From contig CABVRV010000024.1 in the NCBI GenBank assembly GCA_902500755.1, forward strand, positions 1 to 41,820: a stretch of 41,820 nt of DNA, in the 5' to 3' direction. Below the pieces are notes generated by a model that had not been told where the DNA came from, made no database searches, and saw only the letters and a program-made list of their open reading frames with translations. The position numbers were made by a program, and so were the translations under genes. The stretch comes from an uncultured Nitrospira sp. (GTDB lineage: Bacteria; Nitrospirota; Nitrospiria; Nitrospirales; Nitrospiraceae). Shown in pieces: positions 1-8,031 of the stretch. Numbering within the stretch: the first letter of the stretch is position 1; each line of letters starts with the position of its first letter.

Positions 1-1
1 G

Positions 2-787
2 GCAGCCAATCTGCCTACCTCTTTCGATCACATCGCTGTGGTGCATGATCGAGCATATGGACCGGAGCCTTCGCAGAAACTCGACATCTATATCCCAGCC
101 GGCCCCAAAGAGAAACCAATTGAGGTCGTCGTCTTCTTTTATGGTGGACGCTGGACCTATGGCGCTAAGGAAGACTATCGGTTTATTGGATCAACTTTCA
201 CGGCCCGAGGTTTTCTGGTTGTTATTCCCGATTACAGCAAGTATCCCTCGGTGCGATTTCCACTGTTCGTGCAAGACGGCGCCAAAGCTCTCAGCTGGGT
301 CTCTGATCACATCGCCGAGTTTCACGGTGATCCCGCGCGGATCCATGTCGTGGGACATTCCGCCGGAGCACACCTCGGCGCATTACTCGCGGCTGATCCT
401 CACTACCTTGCCGACGAGGGAAAAGATCGCTCGCTTATCATTCATGATTTCACCGGTCTCGCCGGTCCCTACGCCTTTACTCCTGACGAGCCGGATCTGG
501 AAGACATGTTCGGCCCGCCGAAGAACTATCCGAACATGCAGGTCACGACGTTCATCGATGGCACGCAACCACCGATGCTGCTGCTTTACGGCGATAAGGA
601 CACAGCCGTGAAATACGCCAATCTCCAGAAGCTGGAGCAACGCATCCTGGAACGAGGCGGCTGCGTGCGGACACGCATCTATCCGGATGCCGATCACACA
701 GACCTCATGGGCGCCCTGTCATGGTGGAACCTACAGAAGGTTCCCGTCGTTCACGACATCACAACGTTCTTCAACTCATGTCGCTAG
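2..787 (+). CDS. Alpha/beta hydrolase (carboxylesterase-like), 5' end outside window
   Basis: The frame is open to the left edge, so the first GTG codons (38, 41) are probably internal and the true start lies upstream. The visible 261 residues carry the alpha/beta-hydrolase esterase pattern: an FYGG oxyanion-hole-like turn, the nucleophile elbow GHSAGAHLG, an acid-loop candidate (LLYGDKDTAV) and a C-terminal DADHTDL supplying the histidine. Family members hydrolyse small carboxylic esters; the substrate cannot be told from sequence. An LDIYIP segment near the visible start is typical of the region just before the first core strands of BD-FAE/kynurenine-formamidase-type enzymes, so probably only a signal peptide or short leader is missing. 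Confidence 0.85.
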   Translation, partial: AANLPTSFDHIAVVHDRAYGPEPSQKLDIYIPAGPKEKPIEVVVFFYGGRWTYGAKEDYRFIGSTFTARGFLVVIPDYSKYPSVRFPLFVQDGAKALSWVSDHIAEFHGDPARIHVVGHSAGAHLGALLAADPHYLADEGKDRSLIIHDFTGLAGPYAFTPDEPDLEDMFGPPKNYPNMQVTTFIDGTQPPMLLLYGDKDTAVKYANLQKLEQRILERGGCVRTRIYPDADHTDLMGALSWWNLQKVPVVHDITTFFNSCR

Positions 788-1096
788 CAAGGTGGTCGAA
801 TCGAGCGCGATAGGCCGCTCAAGAAGGTAGGGATTGGATGGTCTACAACTCAATTCGGCGGATCATCCTCATGGATGGGCGTGAGCTGCATCGGCTACTG
901 TAAGATTTTCTGGAAATGCCGAACGATCTTCGAACTTTCAGACACGTCGATAATCCTCATTATCGGATGCACTCAATCGGAGCGTATGCGTGCGGTCGGC
1001 TTCGTCGTACCAGCGAAAATTGATCTTTACCAGTGCCCAATCTTGCCGTATCTGCCTCCGCTGCTGTGCTGATTTTCTCCATGAGCGCGGGAATCA
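788..1096. other. Intergenic spacer, no supported gene
   Basis: 309 bases between the hydrolase and the 3' end of the amidohydrolase on the other strand. It holds a 65-codon open frame at 875-1072 without a ribosome-binding site or recognisable protein, which I do not accept. A small hairpin (CGATAAT, four-base loop, ATTATCG) lies at 948-965 and could help end transcription from either side, but it has no T-run. Confidence 0.5.
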
Positions 1097-2488
1097 TCAT
1101 CGCAGGTGATTCTTGTAAATCTTTCCGTCCTTCATGATCACGACGAAGTTTTTCCCCGGATCCTCGATCAACTTGATATTGTTCAACGGATTGCCGTCGA
1201 CCAGCAACAAATCCGCCAAGGCCCCTTCCTCAACCACGCCCAATTTTCCGGGGTACGGATTTCTTGTGCCGGACAGCGCCAGCAACTCGGCATTGGTCGA
1301 GGTCGCCATCGTCAGTGCCTCAGCCGGCATGTACCAACGGGTGAGCTTGGTCAGTTGGGCGCCTTGGCGCGAGGCGAGCTTGGCGTCGAACAGCGTGTCG
1401 GTTCCCCAGGCGAGCTTCACTTTGTGTTTCTTGGCCCACAGATACGCGTTCTCGGTGCCTTGCGTCATCTGCAGCTGCTTGGCGCGGTTCGCCGACCCTG
1501 CGGGAAAAGGAATCGCGTCTTCGTCGTCGAGGAACGGCTGCAGGCTCAACCAGACGTCCTTCTCAGCGAGCCACTTGATCGTGGTCTCGTCCAGCAGCTG
1601 GCCATGCTCGATACACTTGACTCCGGCTTCGACCGCCTGCCGCACCGCATTGGGTGTGTACGCGTGGACAGTCACATAGGTGCCCCAGTTGGCCGCCGCT
1701 TCGACTGCCGCGCGCATCTCCGCCGGCGTGTATTGGTTGACGTCCAAAGGATCATAAAAGGATGACACGCCACCGCCGGCCATGACCTTGATCTGCGAGG
1801 CACCCATCGCCAACTGTTCGCGCGTGCGCTGCAGCACGGCGGGCACACCGTCGGCTATCGCGGTGGCATTGACACGCTCGGCAAACGAGTGATCGCCTGG
1901 TCGCGACGGAAAATCGTTAGGCATGCGAAAGTCGCCGTGGCCGGCGGTTTGCGAGATCGTGGCGCCCGACGGCCAAATGCGTGGACCTGGTACGATGCCC
2001 TGGTCGATCGCGCGTTTCAGACCGAAGACCGGTCCGCCGACGTCGCGTCCACTCGTGAAACCTCGCTGCAACATCTCATTCGCACCTTTGGCGGCCACTA
2101 CAGCGCTGTAAGTGATGTCGCTGGTCATCAACACCATCTGCGGCACATTGGCCATCATCATGTGGGTGTGGGCATCAATCAGGCCAGGCATCAGCGTCCG
2201 GCCGCCTCCGTCGATAATGACGGTGTCCCCGCGTCGATCCGTCGGAATCGGCTGTGTTGAAATCTTTTCGATCTGGTTGCCGCGAACCAGCACGTGAGAA
2301 GGGGCGGATAGTTCCGCTCCTTTACCGGGGAAAATCCGAACGTTCTGGAAGAGCGTGACAGCTGGGGATTCCCGTGAAGTGGCCGGTACCGGCGGCGGAG
2401 CGCTGGATACATCGTGCGTTCGGCCGATCGTGGACCAACCCATGACGAGGATCGTAGTAAGGACGCATTGAACGAAGGCACGTCGCAT
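1097..2488 (-). CDS. Exported metal-dependent amidohydrolase
   Basis: 463 residues. The N-terminus has a basic start and hydrophobic stretch (about residues 7-20), a signal peptide. The rest is an imidazolonepropionase/prolidase-type amidohydrolase: an N-terminal beta part (45-95), the metal motif GLIDAHTHM with His107 and His109, a lysine in QIKVMAGGG that may be the carboxylated metal bridge, later histidines in VTVHAYT and CIEHGQ, and the aspartate of WGTDTLF. It ends with the usual ADLLLVDGNPL segment. Such enzymes hydrolyse cyclic amides or Xaa-Pro type peptides; the substrate is unknown. The ATG is preceded by GGAAGGAG at ideal spacing. It is transcribed alone, probably acting in the periplasm. 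Confidence 0.88.
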   Translation of the reverse strand: MRRAFVQCVLTTILVMGWSTIGRTHDVSSAPPPVPATSRESPAVTLFQNVRIFPGKGAELSAPSHVLVRGNQIEKISTQPIPTDRRGDTVIIDGGGRTLMPGLIDAHTHMMMANVPQMVLMTSDITYSAVVAAKGANEMLQRGFTSGRDVGGPVFGLKRAIDQGIVPGPRIWPSGATISQTAGHGDFRMPNDFPSRPGDHSFAERVNATAIADGVPAVLQRTREQLAMGASQIKVMAGGGVSSFYDPLDVNQYTPAEMRAAVEAAANWGTYVTVHAYTPNAVRQAVEAGVKCIEHGQLLDETTIKWLAEKDVWLSLQPFLDDEDAIPFPAGSANRAKQLQMTQGTENAYLWAKKHKVKLAWGTDTLFDAKLASRQGAQLTKLTRWYMPAEALTMATSTNAELLALSGTRNPYPGKLGVVEEGALADLLLVDGNPLNNIKLIEDPGKNFVVIMKDGKIYKNHLR

Positions 2489-2615
2489 GGTTTCTCCTTC
2501 CCTTCACCGCCGCATAGGAGCTTCGTCCCTGCGGCCAATCGACCAATGAGAATTTGATTATGACCGCGCAGAGGCGAATAGAAATTAGCCCTTGTTCTCT
2601 GCCCCTTCGCACTGT

Positions 2616-3851
2616 TTACTTCGGTGTCGAGAGGGCATCTTGCGCAACGTGACCAGTCTGTGATTTCTCCACGATGTTCTGCTGAATCTCCTTGGCAATG
2701 ACGAGCGCCAGTTGGTCTGTGGAGAGCGCGCCCATCGGCAGCTGCCTCGTATCGGTATAAAAGGAATCGTCAGGGGCTGCTGTCCGATGAAGATTGATGA
2801 GGATCGCCGCAGGCTGAATCAATCGCCCTGAGTCCCCGACCATCACAGCCTTGTCTGCCGGCAACACTCTGGTCCTCGTCGCCCAATCGCGTTGCTCAAT
2901 GTTCACGAACGTCACATTCCAGATCGCGCCATTCAGAAGGCTGATGACAGCCAACGGGGTGCGTTCCAGAAATACTGGGTCCCTCACGATTTTCTGCAGG
3001 GCTTCTCGAACGCGAATATCGTAAAACTTCGTCGTGGAATCATGTTGACTTGGCTGGACCAAGACCTTGCTGCCGACTTCATAGTAGGACTGGCCTTCCA
3101 AACTCCGTTGGTCGTCCACTGTCCGCAGATACATATCAAAGAGTTGTTGAAGCACACGCACGCGCTCCTCGCTGGAGAGCAATCGAATGTCCCGGTCGGT
3201 TCGAATGTTGGCATGTCGGAGGTCCCGTTCGATAGAAACCGCTTTCGCCTTTACAGCGGTCTCTGCTTTACTGACTACCCATTGGAACTCTCGCGCCAAC
3301 ACCGACGCAAACCGGTCAGCCGCCCCGATGTATCCACCCTCTTTGATTGATGAGGCGCTGATCAACAACCTGACTCGACCCGGTTCCACCGTCCGCACGA
3401 CCAGAAATGGGAAAGCCTTTCCCTCGTGATTGCGTACGCTCGGCTGAATGATGACGCGCTCGAGCATTCCCTTGCTCACGGCCTCATCGAACCGTGGATG
3501 GTCTTGCCGATGCTGATTCAAATAGGAGAATGTATCGATCACTGTCCGAAGAGTGGCATTGATCTGCGTCTGATCAAGAAACCCACCAACCGCATCTTCC
3601 CTCCCTCTATCAACAAACACCCGAAACGAAAGCCCTGGGATCTCATGGCTCGATCCGGAACGATCATCGCTCGCCACTTCCGGCAACGCTCCGGTTTCAT
3701 ACGCGGCGTGGATAACAGTGTTGGAGAAACAGACTACTGCCATAACAAGCGGCAAGATCAGCAGATCTCGGCGGATCCAAGAGACATCGCCTAAGGCCCG
3801 TACTCTTCGATACGGATCGAACAAGGGCCTGTTGGTCCTGAACGTATTCAT
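2616..3851 (-). CDS. Exported or membrane-anchored protein of unknown function
   Basis: 411 residues, not recognised. A hydrophobic segment at about residues 28-50, preceded by basic residues, fits an uncleaved anchor or a signal peptide with a long n-region; an internal start near Met37 is possible because no strong ribosome-binding site precedes the first ATG. The rest is soluble and mixed alpha/beta. Two segments, SVLAREFQWVVSKAE and LVIAKEIQQNIVEKS, occupy comparable places in the two halves and loosely recall a peptidase helix, but neither has HExxH, so no protease activity is claimed. It is co-directional with the amidohydrolase downstream, about 130 bases away. Confidence 0.7.
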   Translation of the reverse strand: MNTFRTNRPLFDPYRRVRALGDVSWIRRDLLILPLVMAVVCFSNTVIHAAYETGALPEVASDDRSGSSHEIPGLSFRVFVDRGREDAVGGFLDQTQINATLRTVIDTFSYLNQHRQDHPRFDEAVSKGMLERVIIQPSVRNHEGKAFPFLVVRTVEPGRVRLLISASSIKEGGYIGAADRFASVLAREFQWVVSKAETAVKAKAVSIERDLRHANIRTDRDIRLLSSEERVRVLQQLFDMYLRTVDDQRSLEGQSYYEVGSKVLVQPSQHDSTTKFYDIRVREALQKIVRDPVFLERTPLAVISLLNGAIWNVTFVNIEQRDWATRTRVLPADKAVMVGDSGRLIQPAAILINLHRTAAPDDSFYTDTRQLPMGALSTDQLALVIAKEIQQNIVEKSQTGHVAQDALSTPK

Positions 3852-4177
3852 GCACGCAGGCTACCGCTGATCCCTGGCACTGTCAACGCAAGGGGGCCAG
3901 GGACAGATCATGGGAGAGGTGCGCTTGATTTGGCAAGAATCAGCTTATCCTCTGCTGCACTCTGAATCCTACAGATACGGCCAGATATGTCCGAACGGAA
4001 GACCGCCTCTCTAGTTTAGGAAAATCCATCGACTGGTCCCGTCAGAATCGAAAGTTATTGAAAATACAATGTATGAGAAGTGACAACTAGGCGGCGTTCG
4101 ATAGATGGATGGGTTGGCACTTCCTTTGCTCGGGTTTCAATTTGGCCAGTCCACAACTGGCAACCAAGGAGGACGCC
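3852..4177. other. Intergenic spacer between divergent genes
   Basis: 326 bases between the starts of a leftward and a rightward gene. It should hold promoters for both. An AT-rich piece with TACAAT near 4064 could be a -10 element for the rightward gene, but I find no convincing -35 partner. No repeat or RNA gene was recognised. Confidence 0.4.
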
Positions 4178-4540
4178 ATGGACTATACGACGAGCTCCGT
4201 CACATCCCGCATTGTGTGGTGCCGGCAGCAAAAGGCAAAGGCGTGCACAGAAGCTGAGCTAGAAGCCTGGCGTGCCGAGGAGGAAGGGCTGAGGGACGCT
4301 GTCCTGCATCGGGATCATGTCAATAAGTATCGGCATGGCCCCTCATCCATACTTGAGCGGTACGTGCAGGGCTTCCAGGACGCAAAAGCGCTCATTCGCG
4401 CGGCAAGGGCGACCCGCTGCGCTCAATCCGCCAACAATAGAACGTATTCCCACACTCAGTTCCAACCAGAGGGCTGTCTGCACGATCCTACCCGCTCGCA
4501 CGGACTGTCGTGGTTCTTTCACGATAGTCCCAGGTGCTGA
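4178..4540 (+). CDS. Small protein of unknown function
   Basis: The ATG at 4178 follows AAGGAGG with good spacing, the best evidence that this is a gene; an in-frame start at 4109 lacks such a site. The 120-residue product has a charged helical middle (about 20-70: EAELEAWRAEEEGLRDAV, then a region rich in Arg, His and Ala) and a low-complexity C-terminus. No family recognised. The last part of the frame overlaps a strong hairpin (4502-4530), so the C-terminus may not be under protein-level selection, or the real gene may end differently. Confidence 0.5.
   Translation: MDYTTSSVTSRIVWCRQQKAKACTEAELEAWRAEEEGLRDAVLHRDHVNKYRHGPSSILERYVQGFQDAKALIRAARATRCAQSANNRTYSHTQFQPEGCLHDPTRSHGLSWFFHDSPRC
4502..4530. 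repeat. Strong inverted repeat (hairpin)
   Basis: GGACTGTCGTG and CACGATAGTCC pair over 11 positions with one G-T pair and a seven-base loop. It lies inside the 3' end of a small ORF, upstream of the convergent yqgE gene. There is no T-run on either side, so a classical intrinsic terminator is unlikely. A second palindrome (GTGATTG-G-CAATCAC, 4554-4568) overlaps the yqgE stop codon. Confidence 0.55.
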
Positions 4541-4564
4541 CCCGGGGGCTGATGTGATTGGCAA

Positions 4565-5194
4565 TCACTCATTGGAAATAGTCCTGAGGGCTTGAAGACG
4601 GCTGATAGAGTCCGGCCAGAGGGTGGCTGGGTCCTTATCGAAGATATCAAACGTATTCGATGGTAAGACACCCCACGATCCTTGGAGCATTTCATAATCG
4701 AGTTGCCCCGGCGCCCATCCGGCAAAGCCGGCAAATGCACGGAAGTATTCAGACGGCTTGGGTTGGGCGATGATACGTTCCAGGACTCCGGGCGTTCCAA
4801 GATAGATCCCATCAACGATCCGCCGAGCATCGGGATAGGGTTCTATCAGCTTGAATAACAAGGCCATCTGCGTTCGCCCGACCGGTCCTCCGGTAAACAA
4901 GCGATGGGGCGTTCTCTTTAGCACGGGAAGATCCGGTAATACGTCGGAGAGCAGGACATTTGTGGGTCGATTGAGAATGAGACCAACTGTGCCGCCCTTT
5001 CCATGTTCGAGAATGAGCAGGACTGTTTGTGCAAAATTTGGATCACCCAGAGAGGGGCTGGCAACTAACAGTACGCCTCGCTCAACCGACGATGACGAAA
5101 ATTCTTGTTGAGCGATGGCTGAGAAGGCACACACTATACCCATGCCCCCGGCGAGGAGGACCTTTCCAAGGCGGCCCTGGGAAGTGAGAAACAA
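4565..5194 (-). CDS. YqgE/AlgH family protein with a signal peptide
   Basis: The body matches the YqgE/AlgH (UPF0301) family: GVLLVASPSLGDPNFAQTV, then GLILNRPT, the FTGGPV turn, YLG near the middle and AGWAPGQLDYE towards the end. The function of the family is poorly known. I place the start at a TTG (5192-5194), eight bases after a perfect GGAGGAG, which gives 209 residues beginning with a clean signal peptide (basic n-region, GKVLLAGGMGIVCAF core, AIAQQ cleavage zone). An upstream ATG at 5260 adds 22 residues that swallow this ribosome-binding site. Family members are usually cytosolic and near 190 residues, so an exported version is unusual. Confidence 0.85.
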   Translation of the reverse strand: MFLTSQGRLGKVLLAGGMGIVCAFSAIAQQEFSSSSVERGVLLVASPSLGDPNFAQTVLLILEHGKGGTVGLILNRPTNVLLSDVLPDLPVLKRTPHRLFTGGPVGRTQMALLFKLIEPYPDARRIVDGIYLGTPGVLERIIAQPKPSEYFRAFAGFAGWAPGQLDYEMLQGSWGVLPSNTFDIFDKDPATLWPDSISRLQALRTISNE

Positions 5195-5400
5195 CAGAAT
5201 TTCTCCTCCGTGCAAGAGGCAACTGATATCGGTTCTTCCTGATAAAAGCAACAGGCTCATGAGATGAAACGGGTGTGTCCCCAGTGTTTCCTGGGTGGCG
5301 ACCCCCTACACGATCTGTGCTAGACTGCCGATGATCGTGGCTCATGAGCAACAAGCTATGATAGCCCTGTCGGCTGGATCAATGTAAAGGAGAAGGCATC

Positions 5401-6003
5401 ATGAAGGCCTGTTGGCGAGCGCTCGTCGGTGTGACTGTGACAGTTTTGTGTAGTCTGTCAGGATGCATTGATCCGCCAACTTCTCCCTATGTAGATACAC
5501 GAGACACTGTGACGAGAATCGATGAACTACGATCGGTAGCGGAGCAAGGGAGCGCCGAAGAGCAGTACCATCTTGGCCTGCAGTACGAAAAAGCAAGGCC
5601 ACGGGACCATCGAGAAGCCGTCCGTTGGTATCGTATGGCTGCGATGCAGCGGCACGCAGGCGCGTTCTACAGACTCTGCGCCCTATCGGACATGGGTCGA
5701 GGCCTACCTCAAGACTATCAAGAAGCGCTCCGGTGGTGCCGTCTTGCCGCAGACCATCGCCATGGGGCGGCCATGTTTCTGATCGCAACGTATTATGAAA
5801 AAGCTCGAGGCGTTCCGAAGGACGTGGTTCAAGCCTACCAGTGGTATAACTTAGCTGCAGCCAATGGGCATGAAGACGGCGCGAAATGGCGAGATCGTCT
5901 TGCTCGTGATATGACGCCAACCCAAATCGCACACGCTCAATTTCTTGCAAGAAATTGGAGGCCGAAAGACGGAGATTCATCGCACGAGAACGAGGCCCCC
6001 TGA
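5401..6003 (+). CDS. Sel1-repeat lipoprotein
   Basis: 200 residues. The ATG follows AAAGGAGAAGG. The N-terminus is a lipoprotein signal (VTVLCSLSGC, lipobox LSGC at about 20-23). Then come tandem Sel1/TPR-like repeats of about 36 residues with the A-x-x-G-x-x-x-A-x-x-x-LG pattern: AEEQYHLGLQYEK, AGAFYRLCALSDMGRG, AAMFLIATYYEKARG and a last AYQWYNLAAANGH. Sel1 repeats form alpha-solenoids that bind partner proteins. It probably sits on the periplasmic face of a membrane. The next gene encodes a close relative, suggesting local duplication. Confidence 0.85.
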   Translation: MKACWRALVGVTVTVLCSLSGCIDPPTSPYVDTRDTVTRIDELRSVAEQGSAEEQYHLGLQYEKARPRDHREAVRWYRMAAMQRHAGAFYRLCALSDMGRGLPQDYQEALRWCRLAADHRHGAAMFLIATYYEKARGVPKDVVQAYQWYNLAAANGHEDGAKWRDRLARDMTPTQIAHAQFLARNWRPKDGDSSHENEAP

Positions 6004-6162
6004 TTCCTTCCAACCTGAACAGCATGCTGCGCCGAAGATCCTCCGTGGCGCGTCTCCTGGCAATCAGCCCCTGTGCATATCTGGACATCGACGGAGGCTT
6101 CACAGATCACCGGCCCGTTATCCAAACTTCGTTCTTGAACTCCCGCCCTTAGACTGAGTAGG

Positions 6163-6798
6163 ATGACAGGCCAGCAGGTATCAACTTCATTATTCTCTAG
6201 AAAAATGGTTCAGCGGCAGCTGCCCTACATGCTTGGTATCCTCGTAGGACTGCTTGTGGTGCTGCCGCTCACTTCAGGCTGTACGGTCCCACCCCCTGCT
6301 CCCACGTCTCAACCGCTCATTGGCGGGCAAGAGGTCAGCGAGATACTCAAACGCGCAGAGGCCGGCAATCCCGATGCTCAAAATCGAATAGGCGTGCTTT
6401 ATAGCGAAGGGCGAGGGCTACCCCAAAACCACCTTGAAGCAAAGGATTGGTTCAAAAAAGCGGCTGATCAGGGCCATGCGGATGCCCAAGTCAACCTTGG
6501 TACGCTGTATTCTCTGGGACAGGGCGCGCCCTACAGCGATCACATGGCTTTGTTTTGGTTTCAAAAGGCCGCAGAACAACGAAATGCGTTGGCTTTTGCG
6601 AAGCTCGGCATGATGTATGAGCGTGGGCGTGGTGTACCACAGAGCCTCGTTGAGGCACACATGTGGTACAACCTCTCCGCGGCCTACGGTGAGACTCGTG
6701 CCGCCGAGGCTCGGAATGCGGTGGCAACACGCATGACTGCCCCTCAGATTGCTGACGCGGAAGAACGGGCGAAACAATGGAATCCTAAACAACGATGA
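6163..6798 (+). CDS. Sel1-repeat lipoprotein (tandem relative)
   Basis: 211 residues from the first ATG; an in-frame ATG at 6205 would give a shorter leader and neither has a good ribosome-binding site. A hydrophobic segment (LGILVGLLVVLPL) ends in the lipobox LTSGC. Three Sel1 repeats follow (PDAQNRIGVLYSEGRGLP, ADAQVNLGTLYSLGQG, ALAFAKLGMMYERGRGVP), then a tail (AHMWYNLSAAYG ... MTAPQIADAEERAKQW) aligning with the tail of the preceding gene (AYQWYNLAAANG ... MTPTQIAHAQFLARNW). Likely a periplasm-facing scaffold or adaptor; the partner is unknown. Confidence 0.82.
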   Translation: MTGQQVSTSLFSRKMVQRQLPYMLGILVGLLVVLPLTSGCTVPPPAPTSQPLIGGQEVSEILKRAEAGNPDAQNRIGVLYSEGRGLPQNHLEAKDWFKKAADQGHADAQVNLGTLYSLGQGAPYSDHMALFWFQKAAEQRNALAFAKLGMMYERGRGVPQSLVEAHMWYNLSAAYGETRAAEARNAVATRMTAPQIADAEERAKQWNPKQR

Positions 6799-6806
6799 GT
6801 GTCCGG

Positions 6807-6833
6807 CTCGGAGAAGCCAACATCTTCTCCGAG
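6807..6833. terminator. Hairpin between convergent genes, possible two-way terminator
   Basis: CTCGGAGAAG and CTTCTCCGAG form a perfect 10-bp stem around a seven-base loop between the Sel1 gene stop (6798) and the cytochrome gene stop (6853). There is no T-run on either side, so termination efficiency is uncertain. Confidence 0.5.
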
Positions 6834-6852
6834 TCGCGGAAATTTGGTAGGA

Positions 6853-7248
6853 CTAAAAAATTCCGGCTTGTTTCTGAAGCCAGCGTACGTATGTCACGAT
6901 CTGATTCACGTCCTCAGGCGTGACGGCATCGATCTTTGGCATGTCCCCGAACTGCCAATGATGGGCTTTCACCCCATTGGCAGCGGCTCGCTGGAACGCC
7001 GCATCGCCATGATGATTCGGCTCATAGACTTTGTGAACCAACGGTGGGCCTTGAGTGGTTCCGATTCCACCGATGCCGTGACACGTGGAACAGTTCGTAT
7101 TGAATTTCTGCTCGCCGTCACGGACCTCGACTGGAGCAGAAGCTACCGTCCCGGTCGCCTTTGGTTCAACCCCGTTCTGGCTGCATGCCTGCGTCGCACC
7201 AAGCAGCATGACAAGGAGGCTCACCCGCAGGAGTTGTGATGACTTCAT
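6853..7248 (-). CDS. Small c-type cytochrome, probable lipoprotein
   Basis: 131 residues from the ATG at 7248. Longer frames run back into queC and are less likely. The N-terminus is a signal (LLRVSLLVMLLGATQAC), where Cys may be lipidated (TQAC is an acceptable but not ideal lipobox). One haem-binding motif CSTCH follows about 30 residues later, and GDMP near the C-terminus can give the axial methionine, so this is a single-haem class I cytochrome facing the periplasm. It starts 35 bases after queC, hence may be co-transcribed although the functions seem unrelated. Electron partners are unknown. Confidence 0.85.
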   Translation of the reverse strand: MKSSQLLRVSLLVMLLGATQACSQNGVEPKATGTVASAPVEVRDGEQKFNTNCSTCHGIGGIGTTQGPPLVHKVYEPNHHGDAAFQRAAANGVKAHHWQFGDMPKIDAVTPEDVNQIVTYVRWLQKQAGIF

Positions 7249-7283
7249 AGAGCGTAACCGTGTAGTAAAAGAGATGGTGGCTC

Positions 7284-7982
7284 TCACCATACCGCATACT
7301 GGATTGGATCTACAACTCCCGCCTCTGTAAACCCTTGTCTCCGAATGAGGCAACTGTCACAGTGGCCACAGGCGACTGTCCCAATCGGATCATAACAACT
7401 ATGCGTCAGATGGAAGGGGGCGTTCAGAGTCAGACCCAGCCGAATGATGTCCGCCTTGGTCAAGTGCAGTAACGGTGTCCGTATCGTAATCTGTTTGCCT
7501 GTCATACCTGCTTTCGTTCCGAGCCGAAGCACCGACTCGACCGCTTCTATGAACTCCGGGCGGCAGTCAGGATATCCGGAATAGTCGACCACATTCGCTC
7601 CGAAATAAATGACCGAAGCATCCACCACTTCTGCCTGTGCTGCAGCCAGCGACAGAAAAATCAAATTTCGACCTGGCACATAGGTGAGAGGAATATTTTG
7701 GCGCCGCTCGGATCCACTCCGATCTTTCGGCACCGGCAACGTATCGGTGAGCGCCGATCCGCCGATGGCCCGCAGATCAACGCGTACTACGACATGTCGT
7801 TCAGCGCCCAGCACTTCCGCGACTTGCTCGGCACGTTGAATCTCTACCGCGTGGCGTTGTTGGTAATCGATCGTCAACAGAGTGAGCGTGTGCCCATCCC
7901 GCCGCGCAACAGCCGCTGCAACAGTGGAATCCAGGCCTCCACTGGCCAGAACGACCGCTCGCTCGGAGATTCGCCCATCCAT
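7284..7982 (-). CDS. queC: 7-cyano-7-deazaguanine synthase
   Basis: Makes preQ0 from 7-carboxy-7-deazaguanine, ammonia and ATP, a step towards queuosine in tRNA. Visible are the PP-loop ATP site ASGGLDST near the N-terminus, the LTYVPGRNLIFLS segment, the FGANVVDYSGYPDCRPEF signature and the four-cysteine zinc site near the C-terminus (HSCYDP then ACGHCDSC). I start at the ATG ending at 7982, which gives 232 residues, the usual family length; upstream in-frame codons up to 8168 would overlap the preceding gene. Other queuosine genes are not in the window. Confidence 0.95.
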   Translation of the reverse strand: MDGRISERAVVLASGGLDSTVAAAVARRDGHTLTLLTIDYQQRHAVEIQRAEQVAEVLGAERHVVVRVDLRAIGGSALTDTLPVPKDRSGSERRQNIPLTYVPGRNLIFLSLAAAQAEVVDASVIYFGANVVDYSGYPDCRPEFIEAVESVLRLGTKAGMTGKQITIRTPLLHLTKADIIRLGLTLNAPFHLTHSCYDPIGTVACGHCDSCLIRRQGFTEAGVVDPIQYAVW

Positions 7983-8031
7983 GCAGGAAAGGATTCGAAG
8001 CAGAATACTGTGAGGTGAAAGGCCTTTCGCG

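Noticed and set aside
875-1072. 65-codon open frame in the first spacer
   Set aside because: No ribosome-binding site, no recognisable composition or domain, and the region is plausibly non-coding.
1106-1765. Long open frame opposite the amidohydrolase
   Set aside because: Antisense shadow of a well-supported gene; its composition is arginine- and glutamine-rich as expected of a reverse frame.
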